From contig PBBH01000003.1 in assembly GCA_002716525.1 (NCBI GenBank), positions 1 through 10,739 of the forward strand: DNA of 10,739 nt, given 5' to 3'. This DNA comes from Fidelibacterota bacterium. GTDB taxonomy: Bacteria > Fidelibacterota > Marinisomatia > Marinisomatales > TCS55. Position 1 is the stretch's first letter, and the number at the start of each line of letters is the position of its first letter. Shown piece after piece: positions 1-7,842 of the stretch. Below the pieces are notes generated by a model. The model ran no database searches. It worked only from the letters and a program-made list of their open reading frames with translations, and was not told where the DNA came from. A program made the position numbers and the translations under genes.

Positions 1-479
1 TCCGCGTATTGTCCTTTTACATAAAGAATATCCCGTGTTTTATCTCCACCTGGAAGAGTATTGGCAATGGGCCGGCTGGAAATAACTTGAAGTTTCTTGG
101 GGTCATATAAAAGGGCATTATCAATACCCCGTTCGTCAGGTGATTCATAGTGAATGATTTCGTAATCTCGACCAGTATAGGCTCGGTTTAACTCTTCCAA
201 AACATAACGATTTTCCACCTCACAAAGTCCAACTACATCAGAATTGAGATCTGCTAGCACTTCTGCTGAGTTTTTTAATTTTAATTCATAAATTTTTTGA
301 GTGACATTTTTTCGACCTCCAATGGCAAACTCATCATCATTTTTATTCGGATCATTTTCCATATCAAATAAATTTTCAACATTCCAGAAGCTAATAGACA
401 AATTTGGCGTTTCCTGGCTGCAGGAAGCGATAAAAAGCCCAAATGTGACCCAAATCACAGAAATAATCGATTTGCGCAT
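1..479 (-). CDS. Endonuclease/exonuclease/phosphatase (EEP) family lipoprotein, 3' part cut by window edge
   Basis: The visible 159 residues begin with a lipoprotein signal: basic start MRK, a hydrophobic stretch, then lipobox IASC with the lipidated Cys at residue 20. Next comes FWNVENLFD (about residues 31-39), the first conserved strand of many EEP-fold phosphodiesterases, and LCEVEN (about 85-90), whose Glu87 matches the metal-binding Glu of the fold. NALLYDP follows near residue 122. The catalytic His and Asp near the C-terminus lie outside the window. EEP enzymes cut phosphodiester or phosphomonoester bonds in nucleic acids, lipids or sugars; the substrate cannot be told here, but the lipobox places the enzyme on the envelope. 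I chose the ATG at 479 because the signal peptide starts there and CAAAAGG lies 11 bases upstream. The frame stays open up to an ATG at 599 that overlaps the der stop codon, but the added 40 residues would bury the signal peptide. It lies downstream of der on the same strand. Confidence 0.85.
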   Translation of the reverse strand, partial: MRKSIISVIWVTFGLFIASCSQETPNLSISFWNVENLFDMENDPNKNDDEFAIGGRKNVTQKIYELKLKNSAEVLADLNSDVVGLCEVENRYVLEELNRAYTGRDYEIIHYESPDERGIDNALLYDPKKLQVISSRPIANTLPGGDKTRDILYVKGQYA

Positions 480-595
480 TAAATGGGGAACCTTTTGCAA
501 TAATAAGGGTCTAATGATTAGAGCGGGCGCGAATTTTCTCTTGCCAACTCCTTTTACCTCGATACCCTCCTTGGTTAGGATCGCGCTCGCTTTTT

Positions 596-1912
596 TCATT
601 TTCGGCGGAAAGAGACTCTAACCGGTACACCAAATAAATCAAAATTTTCCCGCAGTTGATTTTCAATAAAGCGCCGGTAACTCATGGGTATGAGTTTTGG
701 ATAATTGGAAAAAATAACAAACAGGTGTGGACCAGTATGTACCTGCGTCATGTATTTCATGTTAATCACTTTACCACGAGTCGCTGGAGGCGACTGCTGA
801 GCGATGACCTTCTTCAAAAATTGATTTAACTTAGCTGTAGCAACCTTATTCTGTCTTGTTTCATAAACAGATTGCGCAATGCCCAAAACCTTGGATACGC
901 GCTGCTTGGTTAAGGCCGAAATATACAGGATTGGATAATGAGCCAGAGATCGAAACTGGTATGCAATTTCATCTGTGAAGTCCTTCATAGTATGTGTTTC
1001 CTTATCTACCAGATCCCATTTATTTACAATTATCACCAGCCCTTTACCCTTCTTTATTACATAATCCATAATGGATTTATCCTGTGTACTAAATCCTTTT
1101 TCGGCATCGATTAGTACCAGAGAGACATCACAGTGTTCAATGGCACGCTGGGTACGTATTGTACTGTAAAATTCGATACTTTCATTGATCTTACTCCGCT
1201 TTCGAAGACCCGCGGTATCAACCAGAGTAATTGTTTTACCATAATATTTTAATAATGAATCAACGGAATCCCTTGTTGTACCAGCAATGGGTGTGACAAT
1301 TGTCTGCTCTTTCTGAAGCAACGCATTGGTCAGAGAAGATTTACCGACATTTGGCATACCAACAATTGCTAATTGCATGCCCTTTTTAACTGCAACGGTT
1401 GGTTTCACATCTTTTAAATTTAGAATCTCCAGAATCATATCCAATAAATCCCCCGAAAGTCTTCCTGTAAGAGCTGATACTGGTTTAATTGGATCAATGG
1501 CCAACTCATAATAGCCATTGATTTGCTGGTCTGATTCTAAACTATCACATTTATTAACCACCAGAATGACCTTTTTGCCCGATTCCCGTACGAACTGTGC
1601 AAGCGTTTTATCTGAAGCTGTGGAATCTTCCCGCCCATCAACCATCAACAGGATTAGATCTGCCTCTGCTACCGCTGCTTGCGCCTGCTGACGAACAGCA
1701 CTATTAAATATATCTAAATCCTCAGGAATATAACCGCCGGTATCGATAAAGGTTAGATAATGACCTGCCCATTCCATCTCGCCATAAATACGATCTCGTG
1801 TAATTCCTTCGATAGCATCAACAATTGCCTTTCTTTGTTTTAAAACACGATTAAAAAATGTTGATTTACCAACATTGGGTCGTCCCACTATTGCAATTAT
1901 CGGATTTTCCAC
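596..1912 (-). CDS. der: Ribosome biogenesis GTPase Der (EngA)
   Basis: This is the essential double-GTPase that helps assemble the 50S ribosomal subunit in the cytoplasm. Both G domains are complete. The first has GRPNVGKST (10-18), the switch Thr38, DTGG (57-60) and NKCD (120-123). The second has GMPNVGKSS (185-193), GTTRD (211-215), DTAG (232-235) and NKWD (297-300). A KH-like C-terminal domain runs from about 355 to 438 and ends in a basic tail. The length of 438 residues is normal for the family. The start is a GTG at 1912, since GRPNVGKST sits at the expected distance from it. No clear Shine-Dalgarno is visible, and the preceding DUF512 gene stops only 9 bases upstream, so translation may be coupled. 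The stop codon overlaps an in-frame upstream ATG of the next gene as ATGA. Nothing in the sequence looks damaged. Confidence 0.97.
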   Translation of the reverse strand: MENPIIAIVGRPNVGKSTFFNRVLKQRKAIVDAIEGITRDRIYGEMEWAGHYLTFIDTGGYIPEDLDIFNSAVRQQAQAAVAEADLILLMVDGREDSTASDKTLAQFVRESGKKVILVVNKCDSLESDQQINGYYELAIDPIKPVSALTGRLSGDLLDMILEILNLKDVKPTVAVKKGMQLAIVGMPNVGKSSLTNALLQKEQTIVTPIAGTTRDSVDSLLKYYGKTITLVDTAGLRKRSKINESIEFYSTIRTQRAIEHCDVSLVLIDAEKGFSTQDKSIMDYVIKKGKGLVIIVNKWDLVDKETHTMKDFTDEIAYQFRSLAHYPILYISALTKQRVSKVLGIAQSVYETRQNKVATAKLNQFLKKVIAQQSPPATRGKVINMKYMTQVHTGPHLFVIFSNYPKLIPMSYRRFIENQLRENFDLFGVPVRVSFRRK

Positions 1913-1921
1913 GGATTTAAA

Positions 1922-3208
1922 CTAATTTAAATGTTTGAAAAAAGAGATGGGCTTATCATCGGTAACAACTACCGGTGTACCAATCGCACTGGAAATCTGT
2001 TTCAACGACATATCGTCCAGTGTGACAGTGCCTGTTTCACTTAAAATCCGATCTGAAAAAATAACCTTGTCGCCTAGGTCTTTTCCTGAAAGTTGGCTCA
2101 CAATATCTTGTCCAACAAGTAATCCAGAAACGGTTACTTCATCTTTACCATAAAAATCATTTTGAATCGGAATATAATTGATATTCAAATTATCAATAGA
2201 ATCCAAAGTAGGTAGCCAGTGGGAACGAAACCAATTTTCTACTAAGGTACCGGTACACACAGTTACTGTTTTCGGTTCATCCAATTTTGGCTTAAGGTCC
2301 GCCATACCTGCCTGCCACTGTTCCCAAAAAAAAGGAACCTGCCCTACTCCATTTTCTGACAAATCAGAGTCTTCATAATACTCAACCCCAGGAAGATCCT
2401 GACCAGTCACTAAAAACCATTCGTCACTCAAAAAAACGAATCGACGACCATCTTTTAATCTATATTTCTTATCAAGACTTTGGGCAAAAGGAATGAGTTT
2501 TTCAGCATATTCTACGGTCACCGGCGCAATAAAGGGTAAATTTTCCCGATGTTTCGTCAATCCCACTGGAACAATTGATAAAGTACGGGCTATGGGTGAG
2601 AATTGATGGATATCAGAAATTGTTTTTTCTAGAAACGAGCCGTCATTCCAATCTGGACATAAAACCACCTGAGAATGAAGTCCAATCCCGTTTTCGGTCA
2701 AATATTCAAATTTTCTTAACAGGTTGTCATCCTTCCCATAAAGAAACATTTCCAAACGCTTATCCGGTTGCGTTACATGAACAGAAATGTATAGGGGCGT
2801 GAGGCGCTGGTCTACAATTCGTTTTAATTCCTTCCATCCCATATTGGTCATAGTTATATAATGTCCGTGGAGAAATGAAAGGCGAAAATCCCCATCTCTG
2901 AAATATAGGGCATCCCGCATTCCCGGTGGATTCTGATCTACGAAACAAAATATGCAGTCATTTGCACATTTACGAATGCGAAAATCTTCGAATTCCAAGC
3001 CCAGATCATCATCATAATCCTTATCGATATCATACTCTTCGATATGGTCTTTATGCCGGACACGCAATACAATGTTTTCATCCGATGATTTAAATCGGTA
3101 GTCAATAATATCACGTACACGGGAACCATCAATCGCTTCGATACGGTCTCCCGGTTTAAGGCCCAACAAGGCACCGGTACTGTTTTCGCTGACAGATAGG
3201 ATTTTCAT
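1922..3208 (-). CDS. PDZ / radical-SAM-like / DUF512 protein
   Basis: This 428-residue protein belongs to the DUF512 family, whose biochemical role is not established. An N-terminal PDZ-like segment (about 1-60) contains ALLGLKPGDRI. It is followed by RKCANDCIFCFVDQ (79-92), with Cys81, Cys85 and Cys88 spaced CX3CX2C like the iron-sulfur cluster ligands of radical SAM enzymes, and then DGDFRLSFLHGHYIT (105-119). VVLCPDWNDG (181-190) and SIVPVGLTKHRE (211-222) are recognisable family blocks, and the rest is the DUF512 domain. The ATG at 3208 gives a complete PDZ start; AAGGGTG lies upstream at a rather long distance. Placement directly before der is seen in other bacteria, notably Clostridia, and hints at a link to ribosome or RNA maturation, but that is inference. 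No signal peptide is visible, so it is probably cytoplasmic. Confidence 0.9.
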   Translation of the reverse strand: MKILSVSENSTGALLGLKPGDRIEAIDGSRVRDIIDYRFKSSDENIVLRVRHKDHIEEYDIDKDYDDDLGLEFEDFRIRKCANDCIFCFVDQNPPGMRDALYFRDGDFRLSFLHGHYITMTNMGWKELKRIVDQRLTPLYISVHVTQPDKRLEMFLYGKDDNLLRKFEYLTENGIGLHSQVVLCPDWNDGSFLEKTISDIHQFSPIARTLSIVPVGLTKHRENLPFIAPVTVEYAEKLIPFAQSLDKKYRLKDGRRFVFLSDEWFLVTGQDLPGVEYYEDSDLSENGVGQVPFFWEQWQAGMADLKPKLDEPKTVTVCTGTLVENWFRSHWLPTLDSIDNLNINYIPIQNDFYGKDEVTVSGLLVGQDIVSQLSGKDLGDKVIFSDRILSETGTVTLDDMSLKQISSAIGTPVVVTDDKPISFFKHLN

Positions 3209-3265
3209 GGGGCGGAATTTACACCCTTAGGTTTGTTTCAAATTCGAGAATAAAATAATCAGGAT

Positions 3266-4174
3266 TCAGCTTTTTAAACTGAATTCTAACGGATCAATAG
3301 ATTGTATTAAATTCTTTAAATCGGCTTTAGGTAAGGCTGTCAGAGGTGGCCTAAGATATTGCCAACCTTCATCTTTGCGGTAATATTCAATCAGGCCTTT
3401 TAATGCTGAAATCAGAGGATACTTTTGGACAGCAGTTCTAAACCCATCAATCTTTTTTTGGAGAATAATGCTTTTTTCATTATCATTATAAAATGCTTCA
3501 TAAGTCTGTTTTACCATGCCTGGGTTCACATTCCCCGTACCAGTGATCACCCCTGCCGCACCTTTTTCAAGCGCCTTGGATAAAAATATTTCAGATCCTG
3601 GAAACATATTTATCTGAGGGCATTTTTCCATAATCTGGGACGTATTATCCCAATCTCCAGAACTATCTTTATATCCAACAATATTTTTAGGGAATTTTTC
3701 TGAGAGTATTTCAACTAAATCAACACTAAGCGCAATACCGGACAATTGCGGAAAGTTATACAAGTATATTTTTAAATGTTTATTATCTATTCGATTAATT
3801 ATTTCCGAATAATTATTCACTAGTCCATTAACAGATGGATTTTTATAATAAAAAGGCGGTAAAACAAGATGATTAAAATATCCTAGGCCAATTGCGTGCT
3901 CAATCAATGCAATCGTATCTGTGAGGGCGCTGCATCCGGTACCAACTATCACTTTTTCATTCGAAATACCCTCCTTTTTGACCCATTCCAGCAGCAGCAT
4001 ACGTTCCTGAACCGAAAATGAATTCGCTTCTCCATTGGTACCAAAAAGAACTACGCCATTTATCTCATGCTGAAATAACCAATCGAGATGGTGGAAAAAT
4101 CGATTTTTATCAATTAATAAGTCGGAATTCTGAGGTGTGAGCACAGGAACCCATACACCTTTTAATGCACTCAT
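3266..4174 (-). CDS. DapA/N-acetylneuraminate lyase family aldolase, probably not true DapA
   Basis: This is a class I TIM-barrel aldolase of 302 residues, a normal length. The family condenses or splits pyruvate through a Schiff-base lysine. Numbered from the ATG at 4174, visible motifs are LKGVWVPVLTP near the start, GTNGE (45-49, family GTTGE or GSTGE), YNFP (139-142) with the catalytic Tyr139, and GYKDSSGD (167-174) with the Schiff-base Lys169. After YNFP the sequence reads QLSG, as in the YNIPALSG of N-acetylneuraminate lyase. The Arg that binds the second carboxylate in E. coli DapA (YNVPSR) is a Leu here. I therefore read it as a 2-keto-sugar-acid or sialic-acid-type aldolase of unknown substrate, not lysine biosynthesis. 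GTG codons at 4192 and 4186 are possible starts in the same frame, but the family core begins right after the ATG at 4174. It lies 57 bases upstream of the DUF512 gene on the same strand. Confidence 0.85.
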   Translation of the reverse strand: MSALKGVWVPVLTPQNSDLLIDKNRFFHHLDWLFQHEINGVVLFGTNGEANSFSVQERMLLLEWVKKEGISNEKVIVGTGCSALTDTIALIEHAIGLGYFNHLVLPPFYYKNPSVNGLVNNYSEIINRIDNKHLKIYLYNFPQLSGIALSVDLVEILSEKFPKNIVGYKDSSGDWDNTSQIMEKCPQINMFPGSEIFLSKALEKGAAGVITGTGNVNPGMVKQTYEAFYNDNEKSIILQKKIDGFRTAVQKYPLISALKGLIEYYRKDEGWQYLRPPLTALPKADLKNLIQSIDPLEFSLKS

Positions 4175-4219
4175 TCTAAAGCCCACTTTCACTTGTGATA
4201 GCCGTCACGTAGAATCCAA

Positions 4220-4249
4220 TTAATACGCGATAATTTTCAGTCGTTACAA
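4220..4249 (-). promoter_or_regulatory. Possible promoter for the aldolase gene
   Basis: On the minus strand TTGTAA (4249-4244) and TATTAA (4225-4220) are separated by 18 bases, a sigma-70-like arrangement that would start transcription about 20-40 bases before the aldolase start codon. Both hexamers are imperfect and the region is AT-rich, so this may be chance. It lies in the only sizeable gap between the aldolase and the LTA-synthase-like gene. Confidence 0.3.
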
Positions 4250-4290
4250 TAAGTCTCATTTGACATATTACGCATATATTATTTGTATGA

Positions 4291-4318
4291 AATGGGGACG
4301 TCCCTCCACGTCCCCATT
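4291..4318. repeat. Perfect 11-bp inverted repeat, REP-like or terminator-like
   Basis: AATGGGGACGT (4291-4301) and ACGTCCCCATT (4308-4318) are exact inverted copies around the 6-base loop CCCTCC. The left half continues into a second, nested palindrome, GGGACGTCCC (4295-4304). It starts one base after the stop codon of the LTA-synthase-like gene. On the minus strand no T-run follows the stem, so it is a poor match to a classical terminator for that gene. On the plus strand the following bases are T-rich but broken (ATTATTTCTTATT). A REP-type interspersed palindrome or a transcript-stabilising hairpin fits at least as well. No other copy is in the window. Confidence 0.6.
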
Positions 4319-4319
4319 A

Positions 4320-6320
4320 TTATTTCTTATTATGGTATAGCATATACTTCGTTGTTTCATATATGCCCTTTAAGCGACCTAAATATCGATCCGTAATTTC
4401 CGGATATTTATCCCTTACATTCACTAATGGTTTATCGGACCATAGTTCATGCAATTTAACTCTTGAGCCATCTCTAGACATCGATAAATAATAATCTTGG
4501 CCAATAACGGCGATGTGTTCCTTTGCCATTTTTTTATTTATAATCAATGCTAACGGGTCAATTGGAATTTCACTATTCAATAAGTCCCGCCCCATTGTTC
4601 TGTTCTCATAAGGTTTTCCGGCCAAACCATTTATGGTAGGTAATATGTCAACCAATTGAGAAACATCATTCCGTACAACTCCACCTTTAATAAGTCCAGG
4701 ACCATAAATCAGGAATGGAACTTGGTAAGATCTTATTTTTAAATCATAATCAGATTTAGGCATATGAAATGCTCTTGGATCTGATGTTCCATGATCACCA
4801 AAAAATAAAAAAATCGTATTGTTAAAATAAGGAGCTGTTTCTGCTGAAGAAATATATTCTCCAACCGCATGATCCAGCATTCTCATAGCATTATACTGTT
4901 CTTTTGAATCAAACCCAGCATTAGACAAGACTGTTTTATCTACATCTATTAAATCAAACCCTTCAATATTTTTTGGGATTGAATAAGGGCGATGATTCGT
5001 GGCAGTCTGAACTATAGCAAAGAAAGGTTGAGATTGATCAATATTTTGAAAAGTCTCGTGGGCAACTTTGAACAAGTCATTATCAGCAATTCCCCAAACA
5101 TCCAACCTGGGATAATCCATATCCTCTTGTTCCATAATTTTGATATCAGGAATATTATTTTTCAAAAGGCCTCTCACATTACGCCAACTGGCACTGCCGC
5201 CCATGATATAATATTTCTCATACCCGGTTAATGCATTGATTAATGAATATTGGTCCACTATCCGAGGATTACTGGATGCCGTCTCCACTCTTGACACATC
5301 ATGGATACCCGTGACCATTCCAAAAACTGATCGAGCCGTACCAACCATGGGGATATAAAAACGGTCAAAGAAAATACCTTCTGTAGACAACTGATCCAGG
5401 ATCGGTGTGGCGTTCAATGGATTTCCAGACCGTGTCATTCGATTGTATCCCACCGATTCCAAAAAGATAATAACAAAGTTGGGTTGATTTTTGATCTTCC
5501 GTCCATCCACAGCACGCACATAGGATAAACGCTTTGCATCTGGTTTTTTCACACCCAATTCCTGGATCATAAGGTCATAATATTCCCTTGTCTTCCCTTC
5601 GTTGAAATCCTCTAATACAAATGAGCGCGTCTCATTAAAGTAAAGAATCGGGTTCAGACCCGCTGCAACAATAAAAGGATCTTCACTAAAATAGGCATCA
5701 CTCCATAAGAGCCTGTACTGACGGAAGGTACCCCACATGGCAAAAAGAAAAATGATGCCCCCCATTGTGAATCCAAAAATTTTATGGCGAAATCTGAACA
5801 GGTTAGGTCGGTCATCCAGGAATCGGAATGCACGCTTGATACCGTTCCACGTACACCCAATAATAATCGCCAACCCCAGCAACATCCATCCCATAGGGTA
5901 GGACTCCCAGGCCATGTTTAAAGCAATCAACGGATTCTCCAATAATTTAAAAGATGAAATATCGAGGCGATGGTCTAAATAGGCATAATTTCCAAAATCA
6001 AAGGCATACAGAAAGATGATCACAACTGCGGCTAAGCATAAATAGATACGTGCTATCTTTCTTAGTAAAAAATGCGTCATGGGGTTGAAAATCGGAACCA
6101 TCAGAGCCAGCCCTAGGGGCAGTAAGATGAAACAGGCCAAGCGGAGATCAAACCGCGTGCCGATCCAAAAAGCACGAATCAATTCAGAAGGAGTTCCGGC
6201 CATCCCTGATATGAATACCCAAACGAAGGCCAATCGGAATAATAAAAATACGATGAAGAAAGAAAGGACGGCCCCAAACATGAATTTCAAGCGGCGTGAG
6301 TAATAAAACAAATTTAACAA
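4320..6320 (-). CDS. LTA synthase-like (LtaS/OpgB-type) membrane sulfatase-fold protein
   Basis: This 666-residue protein has five predicted membrane helices (roughly 14-38, 62-79, 90-110, 143-160, 180-198) followed by a large extracytoplasmic domain of the alkaline phosphatase/sulfatase superfamily. Likely active-site residues are Glu288 in FLES, the nucleophile Thr328 in VGTAR, Trp379-Arg380, His443 in TNHRP and Asp509-His510 in FGDHG. These match the Mn-binding and Thr-nucleophile layout of LtaS. Family members move phosphoglycerol or related groups onto lipids or glycans at the outer face of the membrane. In a Gram-negative cell the role could be OpgB-like or phospholipid-headgroup modification; the substrate is not visible. 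The start is uncertain. The TTG at 6320 gives a natural N-terminus but has no clear Shine-Dalgarno, and an ATG at 6281 would remove 13 residues just before helix 1. It lies 33 bases after the CsgG-like lipoprotein gene. Confidence 0.88.
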   Translation of the reverse strand: MLNLFYYSRRLKFMFGAVLSFFIVFLLFRLAFVWVFISGMAGTPSELIRAFWIGTRFDLRLACFILLPLGLALMVPIFNPMTHFLLRKIARIYLCLAAVVIIFLYAFDFGNYAYLDHRLDISSFKLLENPLIALNMAWESYPMGWMLLGLAIIIGCTWNGIKRAFRFLDDRPNLFRFRHKIFGFTMGGIIFLFAMWGTFRQYRLLWSDAYFSEDPFIVAAGLNPILYFNETRSFVLEDFNEGKTREYYDLMIQELGVKKPDAKRLSYVRAVDGRKIKNQPNFVIIFLESVGYNRMTRSGNPLNATPILDQLSTEGIFFDRFYIPMVGTARSVFGMVTGIHDVSRVETASSNPRIVDQYSLINALTGYEKYYIMGGSASWRNVRGLLKNNIPDIKIMEQEDMDYPRLDVWGIADNDLFKVAHETFQNIDQSQPFFAIVQTATNHRPYSIPKNIEGFDLIDVDKTVLSNAGFDSKEQYNAMRMLDHAVGEYISSAETAPYFNNTIFLFFGDHGTSDPRAFHMPKSDYDLKIRSYQVPFLIYGPGLIKGGVVRNDVSQLVDILPTINGLAGKPYENRTMGRDLLNSEIPIDPLALIINKKMAKEHIAVIGQDYYLSMSRDGSRVKLHELWSDKPLVNVRDKYPEITDRYLGRLKGIYETTKYMLYHNKK

Positions 6321-6353
6321 GTATAAATTGCGGTTTTAGCGATTTATCGCTTT

Positions 6354-7604
6354 TCAATTTGAATAATGATTCGCAACCTTACGTTGAAATTTAGCTGAAA
6401 TCGATTTGGCGATCTTCATGATTAGATTATCAATCGATGGCGCAAATATTTCCTCGCGTTTTACCAACCTTTTATACCTGTCACTTAAAGCACGTTTATC
6501 CCCATCATAGGTAGCCCATTCGTAAAAAAAAATTTCTTTCCCACTCAAATTTCCAGTAAAAATAGTCTCACTGTTGTTTATATCAGTAATTTGATAAGAT
6601 ATGTTCAAAGTTGCTCCGGCACTTTTTTTATAATGATTTACAGTTGCTTTTACTTCCCCTTTAATGTTTTTTGTTTTTTCCACACCTGTAGAATCCACAT
6701 ATTTTTCTTTTCGTATAACAACTTCTTTTTTCTGTTTAATTCCTTCTTCAGAGATTTTTTCCACGGGCCTATGTGTGGTGACTATCGTAGCGCTTAATAT
6801 ATGATCAGCTCCGGATAGCTGCCCAATTTTGATATAATTGTTTTCTGTGATTCCAGCCTGCACCAATCCCTGCTCATTAAGAATTGCCCTTAACTGGTCT
6901 CGAGTAATAATCCGTAAAAATTCTTTTGAAGCAGTACTTTGTTGCATCATCATTTGATTTCGAATAAAACTTGCTAAATTATTATTCCCACTAAACGGCC
7001 GAATCAATAGTGTAATGGTAGCGGCTGCTCTTGTCTCTTCATACAATTCTTGAGCATTCTTATAGTTGGCAACAAATTGTTGTGCCAATTTGAAATTGAT
7101 TGCTGCTGCTTTCTGACTTTTCTTTGAGATATCATCTCGATATTTCATTCCCATGGTATAATGATAATCTGCAGCTAATGGCCTGGCTTTTTTTAGTTCA
7201 TCGGAATAATCTCCAACTACTAAAGTCAGATTATAATTCATTAGAATTTTAAGAATGGATTTAACCAATTCAACTTGGTTTCCCAAGCTCTCGAGAGCTT
7301 CATATTCATAAACCAAATCAGGCCATTTCGAAGCGTCTTCAAGGGTCTTAAGCTTATCGATATTTGATTGATGGCGTGTTACAGCTAGGGGATAAGCTAA
7401 TTCAAGCAAAGCTATCCCTTTTTGATTATCTGCTTTTATCTGAAGAGATCTTGATATAGAATGAACGGCAGAATCATAATCACCAATTTGATAATATTTT
7501 TTTGCCGATGAATATTCGCTATAGCCAGGTATAAATATCGCACAAGACGAAATGAGAAAAATCGATGATATTATAAAGAAAGATAGTTGAGTTTTATGCT
7601 TCAT
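6354..7604 (-). CDS. TPR plus CsgG-like domain lipoprotein
   Basis: This 416-residue protein opens with a basic start (MKHK), a hydrophobic stretch and lipobox LISSC, placing the lipidated Cys at residue 21. The segment after it (about 30-65, KKYYQIGDYDSAVHSI) reads as a TPR-type helical hairpin, followed by further helical sequence to about 190. The C-terminal half, from about TLLIRPFSG onward, resembles the CsgG fold: ITRDQLRAILNEQGL, then a Gly-rich IGQLSGADHIL turn and beta-rich sequence. CsgG-related lipoproteins form export pores or act as periplasmic accessory proteins such as LpoB. With the TPR head and no obvious transmembrane hairpin, I would not claim a curli pore. I start at the ATG at 7604. 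The frame runs upstream into the tRNA to an ATG at 7673, but that part only translates the tRNA gene. It sits 11 bases downstream of the tRNA and 33 bases upstream of the LTA-synthase-like gene, suggesting an envelope operon. Confidence 0.82.
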   Translation of the reverse strand: MKHKTQLSFFIISSIFLISSCAIFIPGYSEYSSAKKYYQIGDYDSAVHSISRSLQIKADNQKGIALLELAYPLAVTRHQSNIDKLKTLEDASKWPDLVYEYEALESLGNQVELVKSILKILMNYNLTLVVGDYSDELKKARPLAADYHYTMGMKYRDDISKKSQKAAAINFKLAQQFVANYKNAQELYEETRAAATITLLIRPFSGNNNLASFIRNQMMMQQSTASKEFLRIITRDQLRAILNEQGLVQAGITENNYIKIGQLSGADHILSATIVTTHRPVEKISEEGIKQKKEVVIRKEKYVDSTGVEKTKNIKGEVKATVNHYKKSAGATLNISYQITDINNSETIFTGNLSGKEIFFYEWATYDGDKRALSDRYKRLVKREEIFAPSIDNLIMKIAKSISAKFQRKVANHYSN

Positions 7605-7615
7605 AGGATATTTTG

Positions 7616-7687
7616 AGCGGGCGATGAGAATCGAACTCACGTCTCCAGCTTGGGAAGCTGGGGTAATAGCCATTATACGACGCCCGC
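7616..7687 (-). tRNA. tRNA-Gly (anticodon CCC)
   Basis: Read on the minus strand, the 72-base gene folds as a full cloverleaf. The acceptor stem GCGGGCG pairs with CGCCCGC, the anticodon arm is CCAGC-TTCCCAA-GCTGG, and the T arm is GTGAG-TTCGATT-CTCAT. Loop positions 34-36 are CCC, so it reads GGG codons. The 5' half is nearly identical to E. coli tRNA-Gly (GCGGGC, TCGTATAATGGCTATTACC). The 3' CCA is not encoded: the discriminator T is followed by CAA, so CCA must be added by the nucleotidyltransferase. Confidence 0.97.
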
Positions 7688-7842
7688 GAATGGATTAAAT
7701 TTATATTAGAAAAAACAAGTGCCCCAGAGTTTCAATTCCAAAAACTTGTAATATTAAATTATGCCCCTCGATGATGATTATTTTTTTAATCCGATTAGTC
7801 ATTTTATTCCATTCAATTTATGGCACATTTTTAATTCAAGCG

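Noticed and set aside
301..621. A 106-codon plus-strand frame opposite the EEP gene and the der end.
   Set aside because: It is antisense to the lipoprotein signal and EEP motifs and has no ribosome site or recognisable family.
3264..3286. ATTCAG/CTGAAT inverted repeat at the end of the aldolase gene.
   Set aside because: Only six pairs, lies across the stop codon and has no T-run; likely chance.
6338..6351. Small hairpin AGCGA-TTTA-TCGCT after the CsgG-like lipoprotein gene.
   Set aside because: Five-pair stem with no T-run on the gene's strand, and the next gene begins right after it, so it is not a credible terminator.
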